NCBI GenBank assembly: GCA_029641185.1
Contig: JAPWGK010000006.1
Location: 1,426,001 to 1,490,000 of the forward strand
Reading direction: 5' to 3'
Origin: Pseudofabraea citricarpa
Lineage: Eukaryota; Ascomycota; Leotiomycetes; Helotiales; Dermateaceae
DNA length: 64,000 nucleotides
How positions within the stretch are numbered: position 1 is the stretch's first letter; each line of letters starts with the position of its first letter. The notes below the pieces were generated by a model. It saw only the letters and a list, made by a program, of their open reading frames with translations, was not told the origin of the DNA and ran no database searches. The translations under genes were made by a program, and so were the position numbers. This document shows positions 45,825 to 59,401 of this stretch, in pieces.

Positions 45825-46799
45825 TATATATAATATACGAGTTATTATAACTACTAATATAACTAATATTAGACTAACTAAAAGTATAATAGCTAGAATT
45901 AATATTACTAAGATTATACGAAGTATAATAAACTATTAAATTCTAGTTAATTTAAGAAAAAAGAAGTTTCTAAGAAAATCGAAAAAGTAAAAGAAAATTT
46001 AATAATAACTAGAAATATTATATATACTAAAAGCTAGGGTATTAGTTAAATAATTATATAAACGAAGAATAAACTAAGATATATATATATTATAAATCTT
46101 AAAACTAATATATCTAAGATAATAAATTTAACTAATTCCTAATTAATTTTAAAGGATTACTTACTTTATATAAAGATTATCTTAATACTAAATTCTCTTC
46201 TAATAAGAAGGTATAATAATTTAATATATTTATTACTTCTATTAGTAGCTTAAGAATAATAAGTAAGATACTTATTTAGATTATAAAAATAATAAATAAA
46301 GATAAATACTCTATTAATACCTAGGTATATTAGACTAAGATAAAGGAAGAAGAATTTTTATATAAATATTTTTTAATTAATTTTATTAAAGATAATATAT
46401 AATTTATTAAGATAATCTTAGATAATTAGAAGATAAGTTATTTTCTTATAAGATAAGATATTCTAGGTCCTTAAATAAAATTAATAAGAGAGCCAGCTAT
46501 ATATAAAATAAATAAGTATATTAATAAGAGTAAATATTTATTAGAGATATTCTAAGATATTATACTAAATATAAAAGTATTAGGAATCTTAATAATAAGA
46601 GAACTCTAGTTTTAAGTATTATAATAATAATACCTAAACTTATAATTATATACGAATAATAAAAGTAATATTATATACTTTAGAAAAAGACTTTTAATAA
46701 TAAAAGAAATTATTAATCTTAAGATATTAATTAGAAATATTATATTTTATATTATATTAGTCTTAATATTATTTTTACTTTATATATAAGATATAAATA

Positions 46800-49446
46800 A
46801 GATATTCGTACGAATTAATAACTTATAAAATATTTTTATTTAAGATAAGAAAATTATATTTTTAGTATAAAAATAAAAATATTTATTTATATTATTAGAT
46901 TAATTAAAGGTAATTATATTATATTATCTAATAGAATTTAAGCTTTATTAGGTATATTATAGATTTAGATATCCTTTTATATAAAGATTAATAGAGATTC
47001 TTAAGAAAGTAGATTAAGATTTTAAGATTCTAATACTTAAGAATCTTATAAAGTTTTATAAATATTATTAAATTTATTTTAAATTACTAGAGCGATTTAA
47101 ATTTATTATTAAGGAAGATATAAATTTTAATTACTTAATAATAATTAATATTATATATTTAGATAAAAAACTAATAATATATATAATTAATAAAATAATA
47201 TTATTTAATATAATAAAGTTTCTAAAGGATATAAAAGTAGAAATTATATAAAATATACTTTGTATATTATAAATTAATATATATCTTAGTCTATTAGATT
47301 TCTTTATATATAATATTAGTATAAACTTTATAGTATCTAAGTTTTAATAAAATATATTAGTAATAATAACTAAGACTAAGAAAGTTCTTATAAAAGCTTA
47401 TAATAATATTAGGAAAATAAAAAGATATTATATACTTTTATAATATATATATAAAATATTTTATATAAAATTAAAAGATAAATATATTAATAAGAATATT
47501 ATTTTTTAAATAATTATAAAAACTATTAATAATTCTATAGAACCTAATAAACTAGTACTTATATTACTTATTTTTAGTATTTACCTAAGGATAAGCTAAA
47601 ATAATACCCTAGTTATATTTATAATAAAGTATAAGAAGGTAATAAATCTAATAATATAAGAAGTTAAATACCTTTATATCTAATAATTAGTTAAAGAAAT
47701 ATTAGCTATATAAAATAGCTCTTATACGAACTTAGTAATATTACTATTATTATAATTAGATATCCTAATATAAAAAGAGAAATAAGAATAAAAAGGATTA
47801 TATAAATTAATTAGTATTATAAGTAAAACTTATATTATTAATATATCTTATAATCTAATAAATTTCTATTTAATTATTATAAAACCTTTTAACTTAAAGT
47901 TATAAGATAATTAACCCTAAGAAGTTAATTATAAGAATCTTATAAGGCTTATATTAAAAGTAGAAAATAACTAGAAGATAAAATTATAAGTACTAGAAGA
48001 TATTATCTAGACTAAGTAAATTTATATAATACTTATATAACTAAGATTTATATTAATAGTTATATTATTATAAAAATTAATTTATTTCCTTAATAAAAGA
48101 ATTTCTTATAATAATAAGAAGTCTAATAAGAATTTTATAGTCTAATTTTTATTTTCTTATATATAATATCCTTCTAATAAGTTATCTTAGCTTATATAAA
48201 GTATAAGTAATATAAGATAAATAATATTATTAATATATCTAACTTATAAGAAGATTAATAATCTTAAGCTTTTAAGATAATTTTAAGAGTTAGGTATTAT
48301 TATAATACCTAGGTAATTATTTAAGAAATTTACTAGAAAAGAAATCGAAAGATTAATTATAAATAATATTTTTAAATTTATTAAATTTAATTTATAGTAA
48401 TATAAAGAAAGGATTTTTAACTCTTAGTTAATATATAAAATAAAAGGAAAAAAAATAATAACTTTATATAAAAAAACCTATTATATTATTTAAGCTTATA
48501 ATAATATAAGAAAATAATTTATATTAACTTAATTACTAATAATCTAAAAAGTAAGCTAATATTTACTTATTACTTTTATTATCTCGCTTAATTCGTATAA
48601 ATATATCTTTTATTATTATAATATTACCTAAGTATATATTTAGTTTATTATAGATTTAGCTTATTAAATTCTTATATACCTATTAAAAGAAATCTAATAC
48701 TAATACCTAAAGGGTATAATTATAATAATAAGAAAGCTATTATATAATATTCTAAAGGTAAATATATATTAGTAGGTAATATATTATAAATATTATATTA
48801 ATTAATTATAAATATAAATATTTATATACGATTTATACTTACTTATTTCTAACTTTAAAGCTTTTAGAATTATAGGTATATAAATTAATAATATATTAAT
48901 CTTAGGTAATAATATATTTATTAATTAAAAGGAAAAAAAGCTAAAGAAAACTAACTTCTTAGTAAAATTATTAGAAATACTTACGTATAAAATATCTCTA
49001 ATATTTAATAGGTATATCCTCTAATAAAATCGTAATAATTCCTTATTATTACTTTAAAAAAAATAAGATAAAAAGATATAACTTATTAACTTAGATTTAT
49101 CTTTTAGTTAGGAGAATTATTAATAATAATATACCTAAGATATATATATAATAAGTATTTATTAACCTAAAGTTACTTTTAATCTTTTTATTATTACTTA
49201 ATACTAGAAGCTAATTCTTATAAAAATTATAAAATTAAACGCTCGTTTAAAATAATAAATAAATAACTTAGATTAAAAGATTTATTATATTCCTTTTAAT
49301 TTATCTTATATAAAATTATTTATATTTATAAATAAGTTATTTATAAATAATAAAAACCTAAGTTCTTAACTTAGGTTTATTATTTTATTAGTAATCGAAT
49401 CCTAAATAATAATAAAATAAAATTTAATAACTCTTTTATTTATATA
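46800..49446 (+). pseudogene. Outer copia pol remnant: integrase, reverse transcriptase, start of RNase H
   Basis: Reading through RIP-made stops, the plus strand near 47,515-47,580 gives KTINNSIEPNKLVLILLIF, the copia integrase block around INDS.GPNGL.P. Reverse transcriptase-like blocks follow: ITQVYIQFIIDLA near 48,630 (cf. TQAYVQS), a LLYNI block near 48,740 (cf. the PLYGIPEA motif), and INNILILGNN near 48,884. In the last, the catalytic Asp-Asp pair reads Asn-Asn. Coding then enters RNase H and is cut at 49,446 by the inner element. Many TAA/TAG stops make it non-functional. Boundaries are approximate. Confidence 0.75.
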
Positions 49447-49451
49447 TAAAC

Positions 49452-49648
49452 TATTATAGAATCTAGGATTAGGTAATTTACTATATAAGGGATTAGGATA
49501 ACTAAGGTAATCTGCTTAGTAATAAGTATTATTCTTATATAAATACGCTCTTTCCTATAGTCTCTTATTCCTCTTAATTAGATAATATAAATTATACTTT
49601 CTATACTTTCTTAATTACTTAAATTAACTCTACTTTTACTATATAATA
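49452..49648 (+). repeat. 5' LTR of the inner element
   Basis: Same length as 56957-57153 and no indels; about sixteen differences, all transitions. Starts TATTATAGAATC and ends ACTATATAATA, consistent with TG...CA termini after RIP. Confidence 0.92.
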
Positions 49649-49662
49649 GTTATAAGCCTAGC
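49649..49662 (+). other. Primer binding site of the inner element (half initiator tRNA-Met)
   Basis: GTTATAAGCCTAGC directly abuts the 5' LTR. It equals the complement of the anticodon arm of eukaryotic initiator tRNA-Met except for one G-to-A change after T and one C-to-T change before A, both RIP-type. Priming by a half-tRNA cut in the anticodon loop is known for Drosophila copia and yeast Ty5. Confidence 0.75.
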
Positions 49663-51744
49663 TTATAATTAAAGCTTCCTAAAATCACGTTTAAATCGAA
49701 AGAAAGTTAGAGAATAATTATTCTTAAGTTTAGAATCTATTACTATTACTATAACCTCTAAAACTAACTAGTAGGAAGCTAAGAAGATCTCTTTAAAAGA
49801 TTATAACTTATAGCCTAACTAGTTCCTCTAATTCTACTATTAAGCTTATATAAGGCGTATCTAGGAGCTTATAAACCTAAATACTATAAATATAAAAAGT
49901 ATAAATATTAACCCTCTTATATAAGTATTAACTATTAATAAGCTTATTAATAAGAGAATAATACTTAATTAATAATTATACTTAGATTAGATAATAATTA
50001 ATAAGCTTTCTAGACTAAAACCTAGCCTATTATAAGACGCTAAGGTTATATATAATAATATATAATATAAGCTTAATACTTAACTAAGAATTTATATTAT
50101 AAAATAAGCGAGCTAGTTATATAATATAACCGAATATTATACTCTTAAGTAATAGGTTAGATAAATAATTTCTCTCTTAATCTTAACTTTAATTAATATA
50201 ATAATTAGGGAAAAAGAAGACCTAAGTCTATAAATAGTTATTCGATTACTAAAGTTATAACTCGTACCTACTAATAATAATACGCTAATTATTATCTACT
50301 AAGAGTATAATATTATACTTAAATAAGTAAAGAAAGATAATATAAATCTTATATAATAATATTAGGAATAACTTAGAGTATTTTAATAAGCTTAGGTATA
50401 TAATATACTAGAGATATAAGACTCGCTTATAACTAAGGAGTTTCTTATAATAATATTTATAAAAATAACTCTAGAATAAAGAAGACTTTAATTAATAGAG
50501 TATATTAAAGTAAATAAGCTTAGACTCCTAGGTAAAACACTCGAGTAATACGAAAATTAGTTCTTTATTTTAATATATAAAAATTTAGTCTAATCTATAA
50601 CTAAGAGGGTAGTAATTTTTATTACTCTTAGGAGAAGATTAAATAATACTAGAAACTAATATATTAGCTCGACTTAATAAAAGTAAGAGTAATCTTATCT
50701 TTACTAAGATAAAAGAGATAAAAAGTACTTCTAGAAACCCTTAATATACTCGTTTCTTAAGTATATACTTATAAGAAGCTTAGAGAAAAATCTTAGAAAT
50801 TCTTCTTCTAAAAAAAAATATTATATAATCTAAGATCGTTTATAGAATAAGAACTAGAGTTTAGTATATAATAAGCTTACTAAGAAAGGTTAAAAGACCT
50901 TAAATTTTAGGGACTTATCCTAAAAAGGGAAGAAATCTTTTAGAAGTTTTATAAGTAAATACCTAAGGCTTATAAATATAATAATCTTAGATCTAAAGCT
51001 TATAATCTAATAACTAGGTATAAGTATTTATATAACTATAAACTTTTTAAGTTACTTATTATCTAATAATACGCTTATTAATAATTATAAAGCTACTTAC
51101 TTAGTAAATAATAAGGAACTTCTAGTTCTAAGCTTATTAGTTAAAATAAACTTAGATAATATAATAGATATAAGAACTTTATATCTATTAATCTTATTCT
51201 ATAATATTAGGATTATAAAAAATATATTAGATAAAATAAATAAAAAAGGAATAATAGATTTAATACTTTATAATATTAGAGTAATCGAGAGGTTTAATAT
51301 TAATATAATATTAGAGATTTTTTTTAAGAAGGTTAGGATTTAGTACTAAGGGTTTAATAACTTATTAAGGTATAAGAATAAGAAGAAGAATATATATATT
51401 AAGAAATTAAGACTTTTATTTAATATTATATTCTTAAAATATAAGTTACTTTCCTTTTACTTAAAGCTTCTTATAAATATTCCTTTAAGTATTACTAGGA
51501 TTCTTATATTTCTTATAATTAGATAAAAGATAAGACTAAGACTTAAGAACTAAGAGAGGTTTTTATATCTAAGGTTAGATTTTAAATAACTTTAGTATAA
51601 TAAAGTAAGATATCTTAGTCTAGTAGCTCTAAGTATACTTGTTAGATTAGTTTATAATATAAAAATAAGTAGGATAAAAAGAATAAAGTATAAGTATTAT
51701 TTTATAACTTATACTAGCTAAAAAATATTAAAGTAACTACTAGA

Positions 51745-54700
51745 AAGGAGATTACCTTAACCCTTTTAGAGAATTAGTTAGGACTTATTTAATTTTAAAT
51801 ATAAGTATAATAGCTTCTCTTAGCTACTTATAATTAAAAACGAATATAATAAAAAGCTTTTTAGCTTTATACTAAGATAAAAGACTTATAAGAAGATATA
51901 TTACTCTCTTAAGAGCTTTAAGAGTTAGATAAAAACTTAGTATAAGCTTTTAATTTATAAAATTAAGTAAGATAATAATATATTTATAATTATAATTAAA
52001 GGTATTACTTATTACTAGTATTAGATAAAAGAAATAGGTATTAACCTTAAGCTTTCTCTAATATATATATATAAGATAAATAATAAAGCGAAGTAAGCTA
52101 GATAAGAAGTAATTATAAGATCTATAAAGATAAGAAAGAATATAAACCTTCTAGTAAGCTTATAGCTAGAAATTATACTTATAAGAATCTTCTTATATAA
52201 TATTAGCTTACTTTAAGCTAATAATATAAAAACCTTAAATAAGATACTTAACTCTTAGTTTTACTTATACTTTTAGTAATATAATCCTAAGTAGATTACT
52301 AACTTAATAATAAATCTCTAACTTAATTAAAATAAGATTTATATATATAACTATTAGGTATACCTATTAATTAAAGAATAAGAAGCTAGGAGCTTAGTAA
52401 AAGCTTTTAAAACTAGACTATAAGCTTATATTAGATATTTAGTAGGATATATTATATTTAATATCTATAGAATATAAGTTCTTATACTTAATAGAATTAT
52501 TATTACTAGAAACATTAGATTTAATAAAGATATTAGGTATAACCTAAATAAAAAATAAGAGGAAAACTAATTACTTACGATTACTAGAATAATAGTAAAT
52601 ATAATTAAAATTAGGGAACCTAAGATTTAAGATATTAGATTAATACTTAGTAATCTAATTAGATAAAAAGATATAAGTCTTATAGTCGAGTAAAATAAGA
52701 AGCTTATAGGAAGAAGTAATAATACTCCTATTAATCTAGAGGGTAATATCCTAGTCTCTTAAGAGATTAAGTCTTAAGTAGAAGCTAAAGAGCTAATATA
52801 AGAAGTTATATTAATATCTTTAGTAATTATAAAATAATAGAAAAGTAATTTACTTAATCGACTTTTAGGACTCTTATCCTCTAATAATATTCCTAAACCT
52901 AAAAATATATTAGCTTTAGGAAGTAAGGATAATAATAGAATAATAAGAGCTAACTTAAGTAATTTATTATTAAGAAGAATAATATCTTAGGTAATTATAT
53001 AATAAAAGAGATTATACGACTAAGTAATAGGTTAATAAGAGCCTTCTTAAGAAGAACCTAAAAGAGAAGTCTTAGCTTAGCTCTTAGAACTAAAGTATAA
53101 GTATAAGTATAAGAAATTTAGTTTAGTAATATAATCTAATAAGAGACTCTAAGATAAAAATTATAAGAGTTTTAAGAGAAGTAAAAGAAACGTAATATAT
53201 TCTTTTATAAAGATAAGAGGTAAGCGACTTAAAGAAATAATAAGTTAAGTTAGATATTAATATATTAATATACTTAATAACTTCTATTATATCTATTAGC
53301 CTAATTAGTTAGTAGGATAAGATAAAGATTATTTTAAAATAATATATATAATAATTACTATAATACTATAAATAAAAGTCTTAAGAGTAAGTATATAAAT
53401 AAGTAGCCTCTTAAGTAAACTCCTAAGCGTCTATTAAAATAATATACTAAAAGTACTAAAATATTAGAAGGATCTAATAAATTATTTACTTAATACTTAC
53501 TTTAGAGATAATATAAGACTAGAGTTTTAAAACCTAAAGGATAAAAACTACTAGTAAGTAATTAGGATTTTAAAAGTAAAGACTAAACTAATCCCTCTAA
53601 AGTAAGTATTTATATATAAACTAGACTCGTCTAAAATAATAATCTAATACTAATTATAAATTATAGTTTAAAGTAATTTATAAGATAATAAATCGATTAT
53701 ATTAACCTATATAATTACTCTTATATTATAATTATTTCGAGTAATAATAGTAATTATAATATACTTTAACCTTAAGTCTAAATAATTAGATATAATTAAT
53801 ATATTTATTAATACCTTAAGAGGAGAGAGTAAAACTCTAGTTACTTACTTACTACCTAATAGATTTAAAATACTAGGAATATATATAAAGATCGATTAAG
53901 TATTATATAACTTAAGAGACTCTCTTACTTTATAGTTTTATAAATTCTTAGCTACTTTAAAGAAGCTAAATCTAACTATATATAAAGAAGACTTATATAT
54001 TTATATAAGTCTAGGATCTAAAGTTTTAATTATATTTTATATTAATAATATATAAGTATTATATTATAAGAATAATAAAACTAAAGCCTAAGAGATTATT
54101 TATAAACTTAATAAAGCGTATAAGCTTAGAGACCTTAGGGATATAAAATAATTCCTAAGGGTATATATTATTAGAAATTAAGCTTAGAAAAAGATATAAT
54201 TAGTTTATAATACGTATATTAAAAAGGTTATTATTAGATTTAATTTAGTAGATAAGAAGTACTTAAGTATTTTACTACTAATAATAAAGTTTATAAAAAA
54301 TATAAGATAAGCCTTTAAAGCTTAAGTTAAGAAATACTAAGAAAAGATAAGCTTAGTATTATATATTATAATTATAATTAGACTAAATATAGCTTTTATA
54401 GCTTCCTAGCTCTCTTACTTCTTAACTAATCCGAATATAAAATATCTTATAGTTATAAATTAGATAATTAAGTATCTTTTTAGAACGTACTTTCTAATAA
54501 TATAATTTAGCTATAAGCTTAGTAAAATCTAGATATTAATCGTATTAGATATATCTTTTACAGATAATATAAAGATATAATACTTTTTATATAATTATAT
54601 AATCTTTTTATTTAGTAATCTTATTACTTAGAAAGTAATATATTAACTAAACGTTTTTATATTAATTATAAAAGCTAAACTTTAGGGTATTAAGTTTATA

Positions 54701-54960
54701 GTAAAGGAAATTATAGCTTTTTAGAGGCTTTTTAAAGAATTAAGTCTAGAGATTAGAGAGCTATAAATAATCTTTTATAATAACTAATAGACGATTTATT
54801 TAATTATTAGAGAAAATATAAGAATTATAACTAAGCTAAGATATATAAATATTTAAAATATATAGCTATACTAAGAATATAATAAAGATACTTTTAAAGT
54901 ATCTTATATTCTTATAAATAATATATTAGCTAATAGTCTTATAAAAAATCTCTCTTAATA
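51745..54960 (+). pseudogene. Inner copia pol remnant: integrase, reverse transcriptase, RNase H
   Basis: Reading TAA/TAG as former CAA/CAG/TGG codons, the plus strand keeps copia landmarks. Integrase near 51,775 reads RIS.DLFNFKYKYNSFS, and near 52,430 RYLVGYIIFNIYRI (cf. GYLVGYDSTNIYRIW). Reverse transcriptase shows IIYFNLKSKQLDIINIFIN near 53,760 (cf. LE.QMDV.TAFLNG) and YINN at 54,038-54,049 where YVDD is expected. Downstream are the SQLSYFLTNPN block near 54,400 and an RNase H Asp block (LDISFTDN) near 54,550. All are disabled by stops and by loss of catalytic Asp residues. The gag part (49.7-51.7 kb) is not recognisable by eye. Confidence 0.82.
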
Positions 54961-54964
54961 TAAG

Positions 54965-56956
54965 TTTAAATATTTTTAAGCTTTACTTAATATATAAGAT
55001 ACTTATAGTAAGATAGAAAAGTAATTTTAAAAAGCGAAGGAGTTTTTACTTTTATTTATATTTTTATTTATAAATTTCTTTTATTTAAGTAAAATACTTT
55101 AAAGCGTAGTAATAATTATTAAAATTATAATAAGAAGTATTCCTAAGTAATACTTATAAGTTACTAAGCTTATACTTATATAAATAATCAAATAAAGATA
55201 AACTAAGCTTTTAACTAAGTAAAATATTAATTATATTACTAGTTATCTTTATAAGATAAGTCTTCTTCTTATCTTACTTACTAGGACTAATAAACCTAAA
55301 GTTATACTTATAATCGTAAATTCCTCTAACTTATTTTAACTTATTATAATTAGTATCTAGTTCTAAAGCTTAATAAATAATTAAGTAATACTTCTCTAGA
55401 TTCTAAGAGTAATAAATTAATAAAATTTCTACTTAGAGAAATATAAGAATATACCTTAGAAGAAAAGAAAGCTTTTTCTTAAAAAGTAATAATAAAATAC
55501 TTAATAAAAGGTAAAACTAGATTAGAAATAAAAATATAAACGTATCTAGATAAATATAATAAATAATACTTACCTCTATTAATAGTCTTAAAATAATAAT
55601 TATTACTCTTATTACTTAAGACGCTTTTTAAGTAGCTAAGATAAGAAATTAAGCGTTTATTCTTAGGAACCTAAAGGGTTTTCCTAAGAGACTTTATATT
55701 AAGCTTCTTAATATTAAGCTTCTAGTATCTAGAAAGCTAATTAGAATCTTCCTCTTAATAAATATAATACTTATAAAGATAGCGTTTATATTTAGTAGTA
55801 TATTAATTAAAGATATTACTATTATCTTTATTATTATTAGATAAACTATCTAAATAAAAGAGAGTAATATTATCTAGACCTTTAAGAAGCTTAGGAGTAT
55901 TACTCTTATAAGTATAAGTAAATATAAGTTAGTTTATATAATCGCGCTTATTATATAAAATAACTAGATATTAGTTAGTAATAATATAAATATTAGATAA
56001 AGATACTTATAAGAGAAAAATAAATCCTTTAAAGTAAGAAGCTTTTTATAATTAGAGTTATTAGTCTTATTAGTAAGTTACTTAAACTTATTCTTAAGAG
56101 CTAAGAAATCGTACTAAAATTTCTTATATATACTAAGTATATACTTAGGATAAGGATTACTAATTATATTATACGTAAACTAATAAAAGCTATCTTAAGT
56201 TAGTTAAAATCCCTAAGATATTATACTAAAGTAAAAATACTTATTAGAAGTAAGCTAAATAAGAGAAAAAAAGATAAAAGAATAAGTTATATAAGAAATA
56301 AGAGTTATATTAGCTAGCTTAGTATTAATAGTAAGGAGTATTATAGTAGGTTACGTAAGCTTATTAGTAGATATATCTCTAGCTTAAGAAGAATTATAAA
56401 TATCTATAGCCTATAAAGTAATAAGTAACTAATATAAAGTATAAAAGATTATTTATATATTAAGAAAAGGAAAAGAAAAAGAATAAATCTTATAAAAGTC
56501 TCTTTTATTTTATACGCTTTTAATAGGTTTTTTATCTTTACCTTATAAGTAGTATAAGATATCTTTAATTTACCTATTAAAAAGAGTAAATAATAAGAAG
56601 AAAAAGAAGAAAAATAAAAGGAATACTTAAGCTTAATAGTATTATAGTTATAGTTAAGATTAAGATTAAGGTTATAAGAGAGAAGAAGGGAAAAGTTATA
56701 AAGTAAGGATTTTATAGGTAGGATCCCTAATTTATAAAGTAATAATTAAGCTACTCTTAGTATTAGCTAAATTAGAAGGACTAAAGATAATATAAGGAAA
56801 TCTCTAATTTATAAACTTAATCTAATAATTCGATTAGTAAATAATTATATATAATATAATTACCTAGGTCGTATTATTTACTTATTTAGGGATAATACGC
56901 TAATCCTAAGCTCCTAGAAAGTAGTACGCGTACTAAGTATAATAAACTATAAGATA
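54965..56956. other. Extra 2-kb segment between RNase H and 3' LTR of the inner element
   Basis: No copia domain remains here. One minus-strand frame around 55,900-56,160 has relatively few stops and a Lys/Asn/Phe/Tyr/Asp-rich composition, so a former antisense gene is possible, but in such AT-rich DNA this is weak evidence. It could also be non-coding 3' sequence. Confidence 0.4.
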
Positions 56957-57153
56957 TATTATAAAATCTAGGATTAGGTAATTTATTATATAAGGGATTA
57001 AGATAACTAAGATAATTTACTTAGTAACAAGTATTATTCTTATATAAATACGCTTTTTTCTATAGTTTCTCGCTCCTCCTAATTAGATAATATAAATTAT
57101 ACTTTCTATACTTTCTTAATTACTTAAACTAACTCTACTTTTACTATATAATA
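56957..57153 (+). repeat. 3' LTR of the inner element
   Basis: Partner of 49452-49648; followed by the TAAAC target duplication at 57154-57158. Confidence 0.92.
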
Positions 57154-57158
57154 TAAAC

Positions 57159-57560
57159 TAAATAAGTTTACTCTTAGAAGAAATATAATCTACTAGAGTA
57201 ATATAAAAAGTAAGAGAGTTATAAGAAGCGTACTCGTATTAGAAATTTATAGTATAATAATAAAAGTTAATATTATTATTATTATTAGTAATATAATTAA
57301 TAAAATAATATTATAATTAAACCTTTTACTAAGACTTATAATTATATATACTAATTTATACTTATTATACGAATATCTTATAAAGCTTAGAACTACTAAA
57401 AAAAAGCGCTTAATAATTAATATTATAATATTATATTAATTATATAAAAGAAAAAAGCTTATAAAAGTTTATTAGATAAATAAACTTAATAATTTAGCTA
57501 ATATTATAATAAAAAAGAAAGCTAATAATACTCTTAAAAAATTCTTTAATAATAATAAGA
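57159..57560 (+). pseudogene. Outer copia RNase H remnant, right-hand part
   Basis: Continues the outer element's pol after the inner insertion: near 57,215-57,270 the plus strand reads RVIRSVLVLEIYSIIIKV, matching the copia RNase H block RVTRSVLASEIYGM. Further weak similarity runs to about 57,560, where the pol end is expected. This split across 7.7 kb is the direct evidence for nesting. RIP-made stops throughout. Confidence 0.7.
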
Positions 57561-59401
57561 TTTTTATATAAATTAATAGATAAATTAAAAAAAAAGAAAA
57601 ATAACTAAAAGATAAGAATTTTTATATATTATTATATTAATTTTATTTTTAGAATTTATTTTCGTTTATTTTTTAGTTACTTCTTTAAATATTTAGTTAT
57701 TTAAAAATTAGGAAAAATAAATAGATATTATTTTTTATATAAAAATAAAAAGCTAAATAAAAGGAAAAAAAACTAAGATAAAATAATACTAATATTAGTT
57801 TTATTATTACTTCTATTACTACTACTAATACTATTATAAGAGTTACCTAAAGTATAATTAAGATTATTATTATTACTATTATTACTAAAACTACTAGATT
57901 AATAATTAATATTATTATTATTCTTTAAATTAGTCTAAGTACTTATAAAATTAATAATATTCCTAATACTAGAGTATATATAAACTAAGTTATAAGAAGA
58001 ATTATTTTCTTTAGTAGTTAACTAAGTAAAAGTAATATAATAAGCTTTCTAATATAATTATTATTAGGCGATTATAGCTTTTACTTATTTAATAATAGTA
58101 AGAGGAGTAAGATTAAAGTATTTATAAATACTAGAATAATATCTACTAGAGAGATCTTAATAAGAAATATTATATAAATTTACTATAACTTATAAACCTA
58201 ATAAGAAAGAAATTATTATCTAAAGTTAATTAATTATAAAATATAAAAGAATTATTTATAAAATAAACTTATAATACTTATAATAATAATTAGATTAACT
58301 TATTAGATATCTTTTATATACTTTATTATTAATCTTAAGTTCGTACGTATAATAAGATAAGAAGTAAGGCTTATAATAACTACTAGGAACGTATATAATA
58401 TATTACTAGTTTATCTATAAATAATTTACTTTTTCTAAAAACTAAACTAAAAGACTAAGAATATATTAAGAATAAGTTTAATTAATATACGTATTAAGTA
58501 GATTATATCTTCTAGGTATAATAAGAATAATAGCTTCGTATAATTATTCTTAGAGCTAATATTATTAAAAGAAACGATTAGATTTAGCTAAATAATAAAT
58601 AATAATAATATAATAAATAATAAGTAGCTAAGAGTATTAGAGATAAACTCGTATTACTTTTCTATTATATATATTAAATATACGATCTTATATTTCTAGG
58701 ATAAAGTTATTAAAATTATCTTAATTAATTATATTAAAAAGGTTACGATCTTCTTTATAATTAGATATTATATTTTTTATAAGACTAAGTTAATAACCTA
58801 AAATATACTAAAGGTAAAAATATATAATATAAAAGTAATATATATAAAGTTAGAGAAAAAGAAGAAAAAAAAGAGAGATAAATAATTAGTTATAAGTAAA
58901 AAGAAAGGAGAAATAAAATTTAGTTATTAATAGGAAAAAAAGAAGAAAGTTAAGTAGAAAATTCCTAGATATTTATAATTATAAGAAGACTAGGTAGCTA
59001 TTTAAGTAATAATTTACTTAGTATAAAGTAATTTACTTAACTTTTAAGATAATTTATAATTATTAAATACTAATTTATATAATTATTCGCTTTATTTATT
59101 AAAAGATAAAATTAATAGTTTACTTAAGCTAAAATTACCCTTTAAAACCCTAGTATATAATTTACTAATATTATATAATATTTTTCTTATATTTATTTAG
59201 TAGATTATTTTCTTATATTAAATATTTTCTTATTTATATTTCTTATATTTATAAGTTTAGTATTTATAAGTATTTATCTTTAATTTCTTAGTTACTTATA
59301 CTCTCTTAGTAATAATTATCTATAATATTATACTTATATAATATTACTTTATATAAAATATAATTTAATTTAATATTTCTTAAAAAAGAAAGAGTTACTA
59401 G

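Larger units (their letters stand above)
49452..57153 (+). mobile_element. Inner Ty1/copia LTR retrotransposon, RIPped, structurally complete
   Basis: 7,702 bp with 197-bp LTRs (49452-49648 and 56957-57153) and a 5-bp target duplication TAAAC (49447-49451 and 57154-57158). It carries a recognisable primer binding site next to the 5' LTR and pol in copia order: integrase (about 51.74-52.56 kb), reverse transcriptase (about 53.56-54.48 kb), RNase H (about 54.5-54.96 kb). About 2 kb of further sequence lies between RNase H and the 3' LTR, which is long for a copia element. Every frame is broken by stops. It sits in the outer element's RNase H region, so it inserted later. Confidence 0.9.
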
